Source: Candidatus Nitrosopelagicus sp.
GTDB taxonomy: Archaea > Thermoproteota > Nitrososphaeria > Nitrososphaerales > Nitrosopumilaceae
Direction: 5' to 3'
Assembly: GCA_028345965.1 (NCBI GenBank)
Contig: JAOMEP010000001.1
Location: forward strand, 65,872 to 129,871
Length of the DNA: 64,000 nucleotides
The position numbers were made by a program, and so were the translations under genes. Below are positions 30,157 through 39,314 of this stretch, piece after piece; position 1 is the first letter of the stretch, and each line of letters starts with the position of its first letter. Below the pieces are notes generated by a model, which was not told where the DNA came from, ran no database searches, and saw nothing but the letters and a program-made list of their open reading frames with translations.

Positions 30157-30825
30157 CTAAATAAAAATGGTTTTTTCGTATTCATAGACAAGTCTACTTG
30201 CTACAAGATGTGCTTCTAAAGAAGAATCATGAATTGAAAATGCCCTTTCAATTATTTTTTGATTTTCTTCATTAAAATGCCCTTTTTGAAATCCACCTAT
30301 TAAGATGCATGAATTTTCTTTAGTTTGATGAATTAATTTTTCAAAAGTGGTCTTTTGACCTTCAGTTGTTAGTGCAATTATTTCATCAGGTTTAATTTTA
30401 GAAATTAATTTTGATAGAGAAGAATTTTCCATTTCCATTAAAATTTCAGTTTCCGATTCAATTTTTTTAGTAAGAAATAATTTTTCCATTAATCCTTGAA
30501 ATCTGTGATATGATTTTGGTAAGCGTGTATTATTATTTATTGAAATAATTTCATTATTGACAGTATGAATAAATAATTTAATTTTATTTTCATAAAATGC
30601 AGGAGATGTACAAATTGATAATAATGTTAAATGTACGATATCTGGCCTTCCACGCTTAATTTCATTTTTTAATCCTTTCATAGCTCCAAAATGCCAAGAA
30701 TTATCTAACAAAGTATTTGAAATTATTTTTTTAAATTTTTTTGAATATGCCAAGACAGATTGATGACGAGATAACTCTGGAGGAATTAATTCAAGTGATG
30801 ATTCTACTAAAATTATAGTAAGCAT
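30157..30825 (-). CDS. nep1: Nep1/EMG1 rRNA pseudouridine N1-methyltransferase
   Basis: 'RHQSVLAYSKKF...LDNSWHFGAMKGL', 'RGRPDIVHLTLLSICTSPAF', 'IGGFQKGHF'. Confidence 0.9.
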   Translation of the reverse strand: MLTIILVESSLELIPPELSRHQSVLAYSKKFKKIISNTLLDNSWHFGAMKGLKNEIKRGRPDIVHLTLLSICTSPAFYENKIKLFIHTVNNEIISINNNTRLPKSYHRFQGLMEKLFLTKKIESETEILMEMENSSLSKLISKIKPDEIIALTTEGQKTTFEKLIHQTKENSCILIGGFQKGHFNEENQKIIERAFSIHDSSLEAHLVASRLVYEYEKTIFI

Positions 30826-30829
30826 TTCA

Positions 30830-31954
30830 TCATTTAGGAATATTTGTTTTTAATTGTGTCCATGAAGGTTTTTCATTTTGATTTGTATCAATTAGACCAG
30901 AATTACAAACGTATTCGTCTACTCGTTCAAGACGAAATGAGTTACTAGTAAAGCCAGAACCATCTATGGATTGAATATCTTGAGAAACACAACTTCCCTT
31001 GGGTTTATCATATAATCTAGATATTGTGAAGAATTCTATTTTAGATTCATTTTCTTCAAAAAAGTTTAAACTTGATTTAACAAACTCTGCTTGATCATCA
31101 ATATTTCCATTCACAAAATCTGATGTACTCCAGCTAACTTCAAAAAATGCTATTGGATAAGAAGGGAATATTTCAATAGATTGTTTTAGATCATCTATAG
31201 CTTCTTCTGGAGTTCGATTTATGTCTCCAACAGCATCAGTAGGTTTGTATGAAAGAGCTATAAAATCACCCATCTCTAATTTTGGAGTCAATTCAAATGA
31301 ACCACCAGGTTCCATCCCTTTATTTAAAATATTTTCAAGTGACATACTATTTCCAATTTTTACATCAGGATGTTTTGATTTAATTTCTGAATAAACGTCA
31401 TCAAAAAATTCAACATATATTGGTATAGAACCACTCGCTCTTTGAAAATGATAATCTACATCTCCGGCAAATATTACATAATCTATGTTTTCATATCTAG
31501 AAAGAATTGAATCCAATATACGAATTGTTTCATCTTCCAATGTTTCTCCTAATGCTTGGTTACCCATCCATGATGGAAATGGACCTAATCTATCAGCATT
31601 AATTACTGAAAAGAAAAGAGTTGTTTTGAAATTATATTTTTCATTTAATTTCATCATAATATCAGTAACACGCCAATCAAAATTTCCTTTTTCAGGTTCA
31701 AGCTGATTCCAATGTACATACAAATTTGTTCTTCCAGCACCCGATGTTGATGCAACTTTGTATACTTCTTCTAAATCATCGACACTTTTTGGAGGATTAA
31801 TTGTATTGATAACTATACTAATTTTTTCGTTTTGTGAAATTGATTGATTTGAAAATGAATTAGTATCTACGGAATCGCTTTTTGTTAGAAAATAAGCAGA
31901 TGCGCCACCTATTGCAACAACTAAAATTATAATTCCAATGATTTTACTATTCAA
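30830..31954 (-). CDS. Membrane-anchored glycoside-hydrolase-like TIM-barrel protein
   Basis: N-terminal TM; 'NLYVHWNQLEPEKGNFDWRVTDIMMKLNEKYNFKTTLFFSVIN', 'YPIAFFEVSWS'; family assignment by eye only. Confidence 0.6.
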   Translation of the reverse strand: MNSKIIGIIILVVAIGGASAYFLTKSDSVDTNSFSNQSISQNEKISIVINTINPPKSVDDLEEVYKVASTSGAGRTNLYVHWNQLEPEKGNFDWRVTDIMMKLNEKYNFKTTLFFSVINADRLGPFPSWMGNQALGETLEDETIRILDSILSRYENIDYVIFAGDVDYHFQRASGSIPIYVEFFDDVYSEIKSKHPDVKIGNSMSLENILNKGMEPGGSFELTPKLEMGDFIALSYKPTDAVGDINRTPEEAIDDLKQSIEIFPSYPIAFFEVSWSTSDFVNGNIDDQAEFVKSSLNFFEENESKIEFFTISRLYDKPKGSCVSQDIQSIDGSGFTSNSFRLERVDEYVCNSGLIDTNQNEKPSWTQLKTNIPK

Positions 31955-31997
31955 TACGTTCTAAAACTGGTTTGTATTCTAAAATGTTGTTATTTTA

Positions 31998-34652
31998 TTA
32001 TCCAGATGTACAACCACTATATCCACATTCAATACAGATGTGGCATCCTTCAGTTAAAACAAGAGTATTTTTACAAGTTGGACATAATTTTTCTTCAATA
32101 TCAGGCTCAGCTACAACATGATTTTCGTGAGGAAGTTCTTGAGGAGTTGTTACTTTGAGTGCTTCATTGATTTGTTTTAGAATGTATGGGTTTTTGATAT
32201 TATTTGTAATGTAGTCATGTAGATAATCAGTTGCTGTAACTTCAAAGGTTTTTTGAGAATTTTCACCAGTCATATGGAGAACTTGTTTATGTCTTGAACC
32301 ATCACGATAAACTGTAATTCCTTTGAGACCTAATTCATGTGCCAATAGATATGCTGCTTTGACATCTTCTGCAGATACATCATTAGGCATATTGATTGTT
32401 TTTGCAATTGCATTTCCAATCCAATCTTGCCATACTGCTTGAGCCATTAGATGATCAGTCCAGTGAATATCCATAGCAGTGACAAAGATATTTTGAATCC
32501 ATTCTGGAATTTCATCAATTCCTTTAACTGAACCATAATTATCAGCAACTTTTGCTAATAATTCCTCGCTGTAAAGACCGTTTTCTCTTAGAACTTCTTC
32601 AAATATTTTATTGGTATAAAAGAATCTTCCAACAGTAACGCGTTTTTCAAATACAAGAGCAAATGTTGGTTCCATTCCATTTGAACAATCTGCTAACATC
32701 GATAATGTTCCAGTTGGTGCAACAGTTGTTGTGAGAACATGTCTAACTCCATGCTTCTGAATTTTTGCAATTAGAGCATCCCAATCATAATAATGTCGTT
32801 GTTTTGGTTTTTCATAATACCCTGCAATTGGAATCTTACCTTCAGGATATTCTGTCTTTGAACAAAGTGGGAATGCACCACGAGATTGTGCCAAAGCAAC
32901 ACTTTCTTCCATTGAGTAATATGATAATGCTTCTGATAGTTTACCCATAAACTCGTAACCTTCTTTTGAGTTGTACGGAATTCTTAATTTGTATAGTAAA
33001 TCTGCTACACCCATTACGCCAAGACCAATTCTTCGTGATTCTTTTGATGCAACATTAATTTCTGGGACGGGATAATGATTTACATCAATTACGTTATCTA
33101 GGAAACGGGTTGTCTTTCTAACAATTTCTTCATATTTTTGCCAATCAAATTCGTATTGACCATCTGCAGTTCTTTTAGTGAGATTTGCTAAATTGATAGA
33201 TCCTAAATTACAAGATTCGTAAGGATACAAACTTTGTTCACCACATGGATTTGTTGCACGTAGTGGTCCACCACGTGCTTTAGCAAATACATTGTATTTG
33301 TTAATTAGATCAAAGAAGATTAAACCAGGTTCTGCACTTTTCCATGCAGATGTTGCAATAAGATCAATTAGATGATGTGCATTGATTTCACGTACTGGAC
33401 TACCATCCCTAGTGCTTCGTAGTGTATATGCGCCATCTTCACTATCTACAAGTGCATTCCAAAAGTCACCCCAAACACCAACACTAACATTAAAGTTCTC
33501 TAGAACACCAGGTTCTGTTTTGTTAGTAATGAATTTCTCAATATCTGGATGAGATACATCCATAATTCCCATATTTGCACCTCTTCTCTTACCTCCTTGT
33601 TTAATGACGTCAGTTACGGTGTTGATAATATTCATGAATGATACGGGTCCAGAAGCAACTCCAGATGTTGATGCAACAATATCACCTTCCTCTCTTAATT
33701 CAGAATAGTTTATTCCAACACCTCCACCTGACTTGAAAATTAATGCTGCATCAGAAGTTGTTTTCATAATTTTACCCATGTCATCAGGCATTCCCAATAC
33801 AAAACATGCAGACAATTGTCCAAGACGTCCACCAGCATTCATCATGGTAGGTGAGTTTGGTAAGAAAATTTGGTTAACCATTAGATCAAAGTATTCTGTA
33901 ATTCTTGCACCATAATCAGTAAATTCTTTTGCTGCAAGTTTTGTCAACAGATCTTTAAAGCTAATCTTTGCTTGCCCTTTTTGTGCAAGATCAATATAGC
34001 CATTTACTAAACCTCTAAAGTGGTATTGATTGAGATAATATTCATCAATTTTAAATTTGTAGTTGAATTGATCTAGCTTCGTAAGATATTCTTTTGCCTC
34101 TTCAATATTTTGTGGTGTATTTCCTGTTGGATTGAATATGGATGAGTCATGTAAAAGATCACCAATTGTGATTAAAACTGCAACTCTTTCAAATAATTGA
34201 GTTGGACTTTCAGTAATCTCATTCTTATTATTTCTGAATAGATATCTAGATGCTAATACTCGTAGACAGTTAAGATCAAATTCTTTTGAAACAGGATCTA
34301 GAACTTTAGTATTAAGAACCTTCATTTTCTCATCACGAATCTTTCGTCTTTCATGTCTGTACAAGATGTATGATTTTGCAATTTCACTGTGTCCCTGCTC
34401 TATCAGAGTAGATTCCACCATATCTTGGATATCTTCTACGCTAGGTGGATTTTCAGTACCAAATCCTTGAGATGATAATTTACTTAAAACACCATTCGTT
34501 AAGTTTTGTGCAAGATCACGATCGCCTTCACTTGTTGCAAGTAGTGCTTTATAGATCGCATTTGTAATTTTATCTTGATCAAACTTTGTTGTGTCTCCAT
34601 TTCTCTTTCGAATTTCCGCGAAAGATGACTCTATCTGTGAATTTTCAACCAA
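31998..34652 (-). CDS. nrdJ: Adenosylcobalamin-dependent (class II) ribonucleoside-diphosphate reductase with N-terminal ATP-cone and C-terminal Cys motif
   Basis: ATP-cone 'IRKRNGDTTKFDQDKITNAI', 'NSPTMMNAGGRLGQLSACFVLGMPD', 'ATNPCGEQSLYPYESCNLGSINLA', 'TVAPTGTLSMLADCSNGMEP', C-terminal 'CPTCKNTLVLTEGCHICIECGYSGC'. Confidence 0.96.
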   Translation of the reverse strand: MVENSQIESSFAEIRKRNGDTTKFDQDKITNAIYKALLATSEGDRDLAQNLTNGVLSKLSSQGFGTENPPSVEDIQDMVESTLIEQGHSEIAKSYILYRHERRKIRDEKMKVLNTKVLDPVSKEFDLNCLRVLASRYLFRNNKNEITESPTQLFERVAVLITIGDLLHDSSIFNPTGNTPQNIEEAKEYLTKLDQFNYKFKIDEYYLNQYHFRGLVNGYIDLAQKGQAKISFKDLLTKLAAKEFTDYGARITEYFDLMVNQIFLPNSPTMMNAGGRLGQLSACFVLGMPDDMGKIMKTTSDAALIFKSGGGVGINYSELREEGDIVASTSGVASGPVSFMNIINTVTDVIKQGGKRRGANMGIMDVSHPDIEKFITNKTEPGVLENFNVSVGVWGDFWNALVDSEDGAYTLRSTRDGSPVREINAHHLIDLIATSAWKSAEPGLIFFDLINKYNVFAKARGGPLRATNPCGEQSLYPYESCNLGSINLANLTKRTADGQYEFDWQKYEEIVRKTTRFLDNVIDVNHYPVPEINVASKESRRIGLGVMGVADLLYKLRIPYNSKEGYEFMGKLSEALSYYSMEESVALAQSRGAFPLCSKTEYPEGKIPIAGYYEKPKQRHYYDWDALIAKIQKHGVRHVLTTTVAPTGTLSMLADCSNGMEPTFALVFEKRVTVGRFFYTNKIFEEVLRENGLYSEELLAKVADNYGSVKGIDEIPEWIQNIFVTAMDIHWTDHLMAQAVWQDWIGNAIAKTINMPNDVSAEDVKAAYLLAHELGLKGITVYRDGSRHKQVLHMTGENSQKTFEVTATDYLHDYITNNIKNPYILKQINEALKVTTPQELPHENHVVAEPDIEEKLCPTCKNTLVLTEGCHICIECGYSGCTSG

Positions 34653-34743
34653 TTATAATCCCCAAGTACATGTTAAACTGATGAGCTAAAAAACTCTTTG
34701 GCAATTATTTTTCTAACAATGGGTAAATTAATTTCACAACGGT

Positions 34744-34757
34744 ACGAAAAACTTCGT
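34744..34757. promoter_or_regulatory. Inverted repeat ACGAA-AAAC-TTCGT upstream of nrdJ (candidate operator)
   Basis: Direct reading of 34741 line 'ggtACGAAaaacTTCGTttt'; shares half-site with the repeat at 34821. Confidence 0.45.
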
Positions 34758-34820
34758 TTTAGTAATTTTCATAGTGTAAATATCAAAAAAAGATTTTAGT
34801 GAAAGTTCAATAAATGATCG

Positions 34821-34835
34821 AAACGAATTTCGTTT
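34821..34835. promoter_or_regulatory. Inverted repeat AAACGAA-T-TTCGTTT upstream of nrdJ (candidate operator)
   Basis: Perfect 7-bp arms, 1-nt centre, in the nrdJ/regulator intergenic region. Confidence 0.45.
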
Positions 34836-34903
34836 TAAAATTAGTACAATAACAAAAAGTAGAATAAAATTGAAAATTTTGTGTCTAAAAAATAGAGATT
34901 ATT

Positions 34904-36979
34904 TTATTTTATTGGCTTAAATGACGAAATTAGTGAAGAAGCTTTCTCAATTGCTTTTTTGATATCAGATTCTTTGGCCTTTGCATCAAATGGCAGTTTA
35001 ACGAGTACCCCACCATCTAATATTTTTGCAATTTTATTATAGTCAGTTATGATCTCACTTTTAGCAGTTAATTTATCAAGTCCTATAGAGTTTAATTCTA
35101 ATCCCTGAGAATAATGATCGCCTTCTAAAACATCCATGATTGAATTTTTACCATATTTTTCACTGTCAAGTGTAACAAATCTTGTTAGATCATTACTGTC
35201 AACCATAGAAATGGAGACATCAATTCCCATTTCTTGACCTTTTTTATGTGCAATATCAACGGCTGTTTCTAAAACTTTATTCAAAATTTCTTTTCCTTCT
35301 TTGTCTTCATTATGTCCAAGTATTTTATGTACTGCTTCTTTTAGTCCAACAAAATTTAGAACTATGGATGTGTTATTTTTTTGCATGAATTGTGTTTTTT
35401 CCGCTAAGATTGGATTTACGCCACGTCTAATTAGATCTGATACATCTTTTTTGCGAGTTGCCATTGCAGCAATTGCAGGTTTCATTAATAAAACAAGTCT
35501 AGCTCTAAAGTAAGTTTCATCCTTACTGGATTCTAATGCTAAACGCGGAAGGTTAATTGTTAATGATCCTAGTTTAATCGATGGTTCAGGAGTTTTGTTT
35601 AAATTTTTAATTGCATTAGTTGAACACGTGCCTTTTGAGAATGTTATATTGCCACCCAATGACACAGTTTGTGCAAGTATTTGAGAATGATCAATAACTT
35701 TTCCTTTTTCATAATCAATAACTAAACCGATTTTTGGTGCAGGAGTGGATTTAACAAAAGTATTGTATGCTGAAAAAATTGTATTGATTAATTTTTTATC
35801 ACCTGAAAGTGGTATTCTAAAGGACAATACAGTTGGTGATTTATCCAGACTAGTAGATGTAGAGGACATTGTGAAAACATCAACAAGCATTTTTTCAACG
35901 TCATCAGTACTCTTTGAGAACTTTCCTAGTACGGTAGTTAGATCATCAATTACTATTTCTTGTGATGATTCCTTTGATACTAAATTAAAGATCATCGGTA
36001 GTAATTTTCTTAGATCATCAAGTGTTTTTGGTGAAGAAACTCGTGTAACATCAGGACATTTACCCTTTAGATCAATTCCATCATCAATTAGTTCTTTAAG
36101 ATTTAGAAATATGGTATCAGGAATTAATGACCATAAACCAAGATTGGAAATATGTAATTCTCCAGATAAATGAGAATCAGCTATATCTTTTGGTAGTGTA
36201 TTTGTGAGTAAATATTCAGCCAGAGTGTTTTTTCCACTAGTGAAAAGTACATCTTCAACACCATTTCGAATATTTTCAACATTAGTGAACATTTCTTGAA
36301 CCTCAAATACAGGCATGCCAAGTCTTGCCAGTTTATTTCTATATTCTTCATGGCCATGCTCTAATAGTACATTATTTACCATTTCACGAATTAATGAACC
36401 AGTAAGATATGTAGTTTGGAATTTGTATATTCTATTTTCTACTTCTTCGGTAATTTTTTGTGATAATTCAAGTGGGAGACTTCCCTCTCGAACTAGTGAT
36501 TGAATTATTTTATCAGAATTGAACTCTTCAATTGAATCATGTGATGTACGAACATACATTTTTCCACTCTCAATAATAGAACGTTCTTCGATTTGTCTTG
36601 CTAGACTGAGTACTAACTTTCCTAGATTTGTTATAGTGTAACGTCTTTCAGACTTGTTTAATGCAACAAGAGACTGTCGAAGTAGTTTTCTTAGATGATA
36701 AGCAAATTTTCCACTTTCCTTTTTTGATTTAAAGCCTGCCAGAGATTTTAGCTCAGAATAGGTCAAAGGACCTTTAGAGTTTAAGATTCTTAAAATATCG
36801 ATTCTATTTGGGCTAGCCATAACAGAGAAGATCATTCTAACACGTTTCGATGTAGATTGTAAACGTCCATCTCCTGAAGAACCATCATCTATTTCTAGAT
36901 CTAGATCATCATCGTCATCGACACCAGCATCGACATCCATATCTAATTCTTCTTCAAAATCTGCGTCCTGCTTCCCCAT
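34904..36979 (-). CDS. Winged-helix + ATP-cone + degenerate class III RNR (NrdD)-like protein; putative regulator
   Basis: Acidic N-terminus; HTH 'SVMASPNRIDILRILNSKGPLTYSELKSLAGFKSKKESGKFAYHLRKLLRQSLV'; ATP-cone 'MYVRTSHDSIEEFNSDKIIQSLVREG...GHEEYRNKLARL'; NrdD-like 'LPKDIADSHLSGELHISNLGLW', 'SLTINLPRLALES', 'NFVGLKEAVHKILGH'; only two Cys in the translation, no C-terminal Zn Cys cluster or RVCGY-type glycyl radical motif. Confidence 0.85.
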   Translation of the reverse strand: MGKQDADFEEELDMDVDAGVDDDDDLDLEIDDGSSGDGRLQSTSKRVRMIFSVMASPNRIDILRILNSKGPLTYSELKSLAGFKSKKESGKFAYHLRKLLRQSLVALNKSERRYTITNLGKLVLSLARQIEERSIIESGKMYVRTSHDSIEEFNSDKIIQSLVREGSLPLELSQKITEEVENRIYKFQTTYLTGSLIREMVNNVLLEHGHEEYRNKLARLGMPVFEVQEMFTNVENIRNGVEDVLFTSGKNTLAEYLLTNTLPKDIADSHLSGELHISNLGLWSLIPDTIFLNLKELIDDGIDLKGKCPDVTRVSSPKTLDDLRKLLPMIFNLVSKESSQEIVIDDLTTVLGKFSKSTDDVEKMLVDVFTMSSTSTSLDKSPTVLSFRIPLSGDKKLINTIFSAYNTFVKSTPAPKIGLVIDYEKGKVIDHSQILAQTVSLGGNITFSKGTCSTNAIKNLNKTPEPSIKLGSLTINLPRLALESSKDETYFRARLVLLMKPAIAAMATRKKDVSDLIRRGVNPILAEKTQFMQKNNTSIVLNFVGLKEAVHKILGHNEDKEGKEILNKVLETAVDIAHKKGQEMGIDVSISMVDSNDLTRFVTLDSEKYGKNSIMDVLEGDHYSQGLELNSIGLDKLTAKSEIITDYNKIAKILDGGVLVKLPFDAKAKESDIKKAIEKASSLISSFKPIK

Positions 36980-37042
36980 TGAATTTGTAAAGAAGAAATT
37001 AGGTATTAAGGCTTGTTGTCACTAGTACATCGGACAAAAAGA

Positions 37043-37204
37043 TCATTTCTCTTCAACATCTAAAGAAAATTCTGACGTCGACAGAGTTTGATTACATGAT
37101 GGACACTTGTTATTGTAATGTTTTAGAACATCTTTGACAGACTTCAACATTTTCATTGTAGAGATTTTTTCTCCACATTTTCCACAAACAACTTCTACTG
37201 ACAT
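37043..37204 (-). CDS. 53-aa zinc-ribbon-like protein
   Basis: Not in ORF track; reads MSVEVVCGKCGEKISTMKMLKSVKDVLKHYNNKCPSCNQTLSTSEFSLDVEEK with two CxxC pairs. Confidence 0.7.
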   Translation of the reverse strand: MSVEVVCGKCGEKISTMKMLKSVKDVLKHYNNKCPSCNQTLSTSEFSLDVEEK

Positions 37205-37273
37205 AGTAGATCAAGTTTTAGATGGCAATTAAAAATTGTGAAAATTTTTTTTAATAAATTCAATAAAAATGAT

Positions 37274-37690
37274 TTACAGTTTTTCTAAGACAATCCCACG
37301 TTCGTCAAATCCCGTAATTTTGACAGGAGTCTCAATTGGTAAATCTTCAGGAGTTGGTATTTTGCCCAGAAAGCCAGATACTCTTATGCCTGAATCATCT
37401 AATTCCATTACAACCCAAGCATATGGAGCCAATTCCTCAAATCCTGCTGGAGGGACGGTCATGATAGTATATGTGACAACTTTTCCGGTTCCTTTTAGAA
37501 TAGTATCTTCAAATTCTTTGCTTCCGCATGATCTACAATAATAAACAGTTGCCAAAAGTATCTCACTGCATTTAGTACATTTTCTAGCTAAAATATTACC
37601 AGCCTTTGCTGCTTCTATGAATTCAGGTTTTGCAGACAATTTACACACTTTCAAACACATGAACTGCACAACTTGCTCCAGTTGCACCAA
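37274..37690 (-). CDS. DUF35-type Zn-ribbon/OB-fold acyl-CoA-associated protein (start uncertain; possible TTG near 37639)
   Basis: 'NILARKCTKCSEILLATVYYCRSCGSKEFEDTILKGTGKVVTYTIMTVPPAGFEELAPYAWVVMEL'. Confidence 0.87.
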   Translation of the reverse strand: MVQLEQVVQFMCLKVCKLSAKPEFIEAAKAGNILARKCTKCSEILLATVYYCRSCGSKEFEDTILKGTGKVVTYTIMTVPPAGFEELAPYAWVVMELDDSGIRVSGFLGKIPTPEDLPIETPVKITGFDERGIVLEKL

Positions 37691-38801
37691 AGTTTTGTGT
37701 CAATCCAATTTTTGCATCGTTAACGGTTCGTTCACCAGATTTTCCTGTTAATTGTTCATATACTTCAACAACTTGTCCAACACCGGTTGCACCTATTGGA
37801 TGTCCTTTTGATTTCAAGCCACCAGAGGGATTAATAGAAATTGAACCGTTTAGTTTAGTCTCACCGTTTCTTGCAGCAGTTGCACCTGTACCTTTTTCAA
37901 AGAAACCCAAGTCTTCACTGTCAACTACTTCTGCAACTGTAAAGCAATCATGAACTTCAGCAAAGTCAACATCCTTTGCAGTAATTCCAGCCATTTTGTA
38001 TGCAGCTGCTGCTGCAATCTTAGTACTTGGTATAGTTGTTAATTGTTCACGTCCTTGTAATGCTGCAGGAGAACCTCCACGACCAGAACCAATTACTTTG
38101 ACATAATCTTTTGAATGCTCTTTAGCAAATTTTTCATTACATAAAATAACAGAACTTGCCCCATCAGAAAATGGACAGCAATCATATAATTTTAAAGGAC
38201 TTGCAACTACTGCAGAGTTCATTACATCATCAATACTAATTTTTTTTCTCAAGTGTGCTTTAGGATTTAATACACCATTTTCGTGATTTTTTACCGCAAC
38301 GCTTGCAAGATCTTCTTCAGTTGCATTAAATTCATGTAAATATGCACGTGCCATCGATGCAAACAAACCAGGAAATGATGCACCTGCTTGACCTTCATAA
38401 AAGAAATCAGAACAATAAGAAAAGTAAGTTGTCGTCCAGTCAGTACCTGTGTGGGTAACTTTTTCAGTTCCTGTAACTAGTACTGCATCATAAAATCCTG
38501 CTGCAACATTTGCAAATGCTTCTCTAAAAGAAACAGAACCACTGCCACATGCAGATTCAATTGATAATGATGGACATTCAGAAATTCCTAGATTACTCAT
38601 AACTACTGGGCCTAAGTGAACCTGTTTGTCTGCTACACCAAATACATTAGAAATGTAACCTGCTTCAATCTCTTTAGGTTCAATTCCTGCACTTTCAATT
38701 GCACCAACAGATGCTTGTAAAGTGATATCAGATATACTATCATCGAGTTTACCATATTTTGTACTACCTCCACCTAAAACACAAACGCTTTCTCTTTCCA
38801 C
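37641..38801 (-). CDS. Thiolase family protein (acetyl-CoA acetyltransferase / SCP-x thiolase-like)
   Basis: 'SIESACGSGSVSFREAFANVAAGFYDAVLVTGTEKVT', 'EVHDCFTVAE', 'INPSGGLKSKGHPIGATGVGQVVEVYEQL'. Confidence 0.93.
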   Translation of the reverse strand: MERESVCVLGGGSTKYGKLDDSISDITLQASVGAIESAGIEPKEIEAGYISNVFGVADKQVHLGPVVMSNLGISECPSLSIESACGSGSVSFREAFANVAAGFYDAVLVTGTEKVTHTGTDWTTTYFSYCSDFFYEGQAGASFPGLFASMARAYLHEFNATEEDLASVAVKNHENGVLNPKAHLRKKISIDDVMNSAVVASPLKLYDCCPFSDGASSVILCNEKFAKEHSKDYVKVIGSGRGGSPAALQGREQLTTIPSTKIAAAAAYKMAGITAKDVDFAEVHDCFTVAEVVDSEDLGFFEKGTGATAARNGETKLNGSISINPSGGLKSKGHPIGATGVGQVVEVYEQLTGKSGERTVNDAKIGLTQNFGATGASCAVHVFESV

Positions 38802-38873
38802 GAAAAATTGCTGACCTAGTCCCTATAAAAATTGATCAAGTAATTTCATAAACTTGAATCAATCTTAAATGAT

Positions 38874-39314
38874 GTGAGAAAAAAGATCCAAGTTACTGTT
38901 ACAAAATCAGAAAAACGAAATGTAACAAAGTCAACAAAAAAAATTATAGAAAATTTCAAGATAGAAATTGATCAATACTATGATGAAAAGGGATTTGTTT
39001 CATTTTCAGCAAAGAGTAAAAAATATACAATTTTAGGAACAAATTCACCAAAAGAAGGCATTTGTGAATGTCCAGAGTGTCACAAAGGACAGTTATCAGT
39101 AATCAAATCAAATACAACAAAGAAACGATTCATTGGATGTACGAATTATCAAAATGGTTGTAATGCATCAGCACCGCTTTTACAAAAAGCAATGCTAAAG
39201 GTTCTAAAAACTAAATGTCCAGAATGTCAATGGCCTACTGTAATTTTTAGATATACAAGAAAACAAGAGTGGAGAAGACAGTGCGCCAATATGAAATGTA
39301 AAACTAGATCTTAA
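38874..39314 (+). CDS. Stand-alone topoisomerase-type C4 zinc-finger protein (GTG start)
   Basis: 'CECPECHKGQLSVIKSNTTKKRFIGCTNYQNGCNASAPLLQ', 'CPECQWPTVIFRYTRKQEWRRQCANMKCK'. Confidence 0.82.
   Translation: MRKKIQVTVTKSEKRNVTKSTKKIIENFKIEIDQYYDEKGFVSFSAKSKKYTILGTNSPKEGICECPECHKGQLSVIKSNTTKKRFIGCTNYQNGCNASAPLLQKAMLKVLKTKCPECQWPTVIFRYTRKQEWRRQCANMKCKTRS

Noticed and set aside
35745-36173. 142-aa plus-strand ORF antisense to the ATP-cone/NrdD-like gene
   Set aside because: No domain signature; the opposite strand has clear HTH/ATP-cone/NrdD-like content
34904-36979. Annotation as a functional anaerobic (class III) ribonucleotide reductase
   Set aside because: Lacks the glycyl-radical motif and the C-terminal Zn Cys cluster, carries an N-terminal wHTH, and no NrdG activase is in the window
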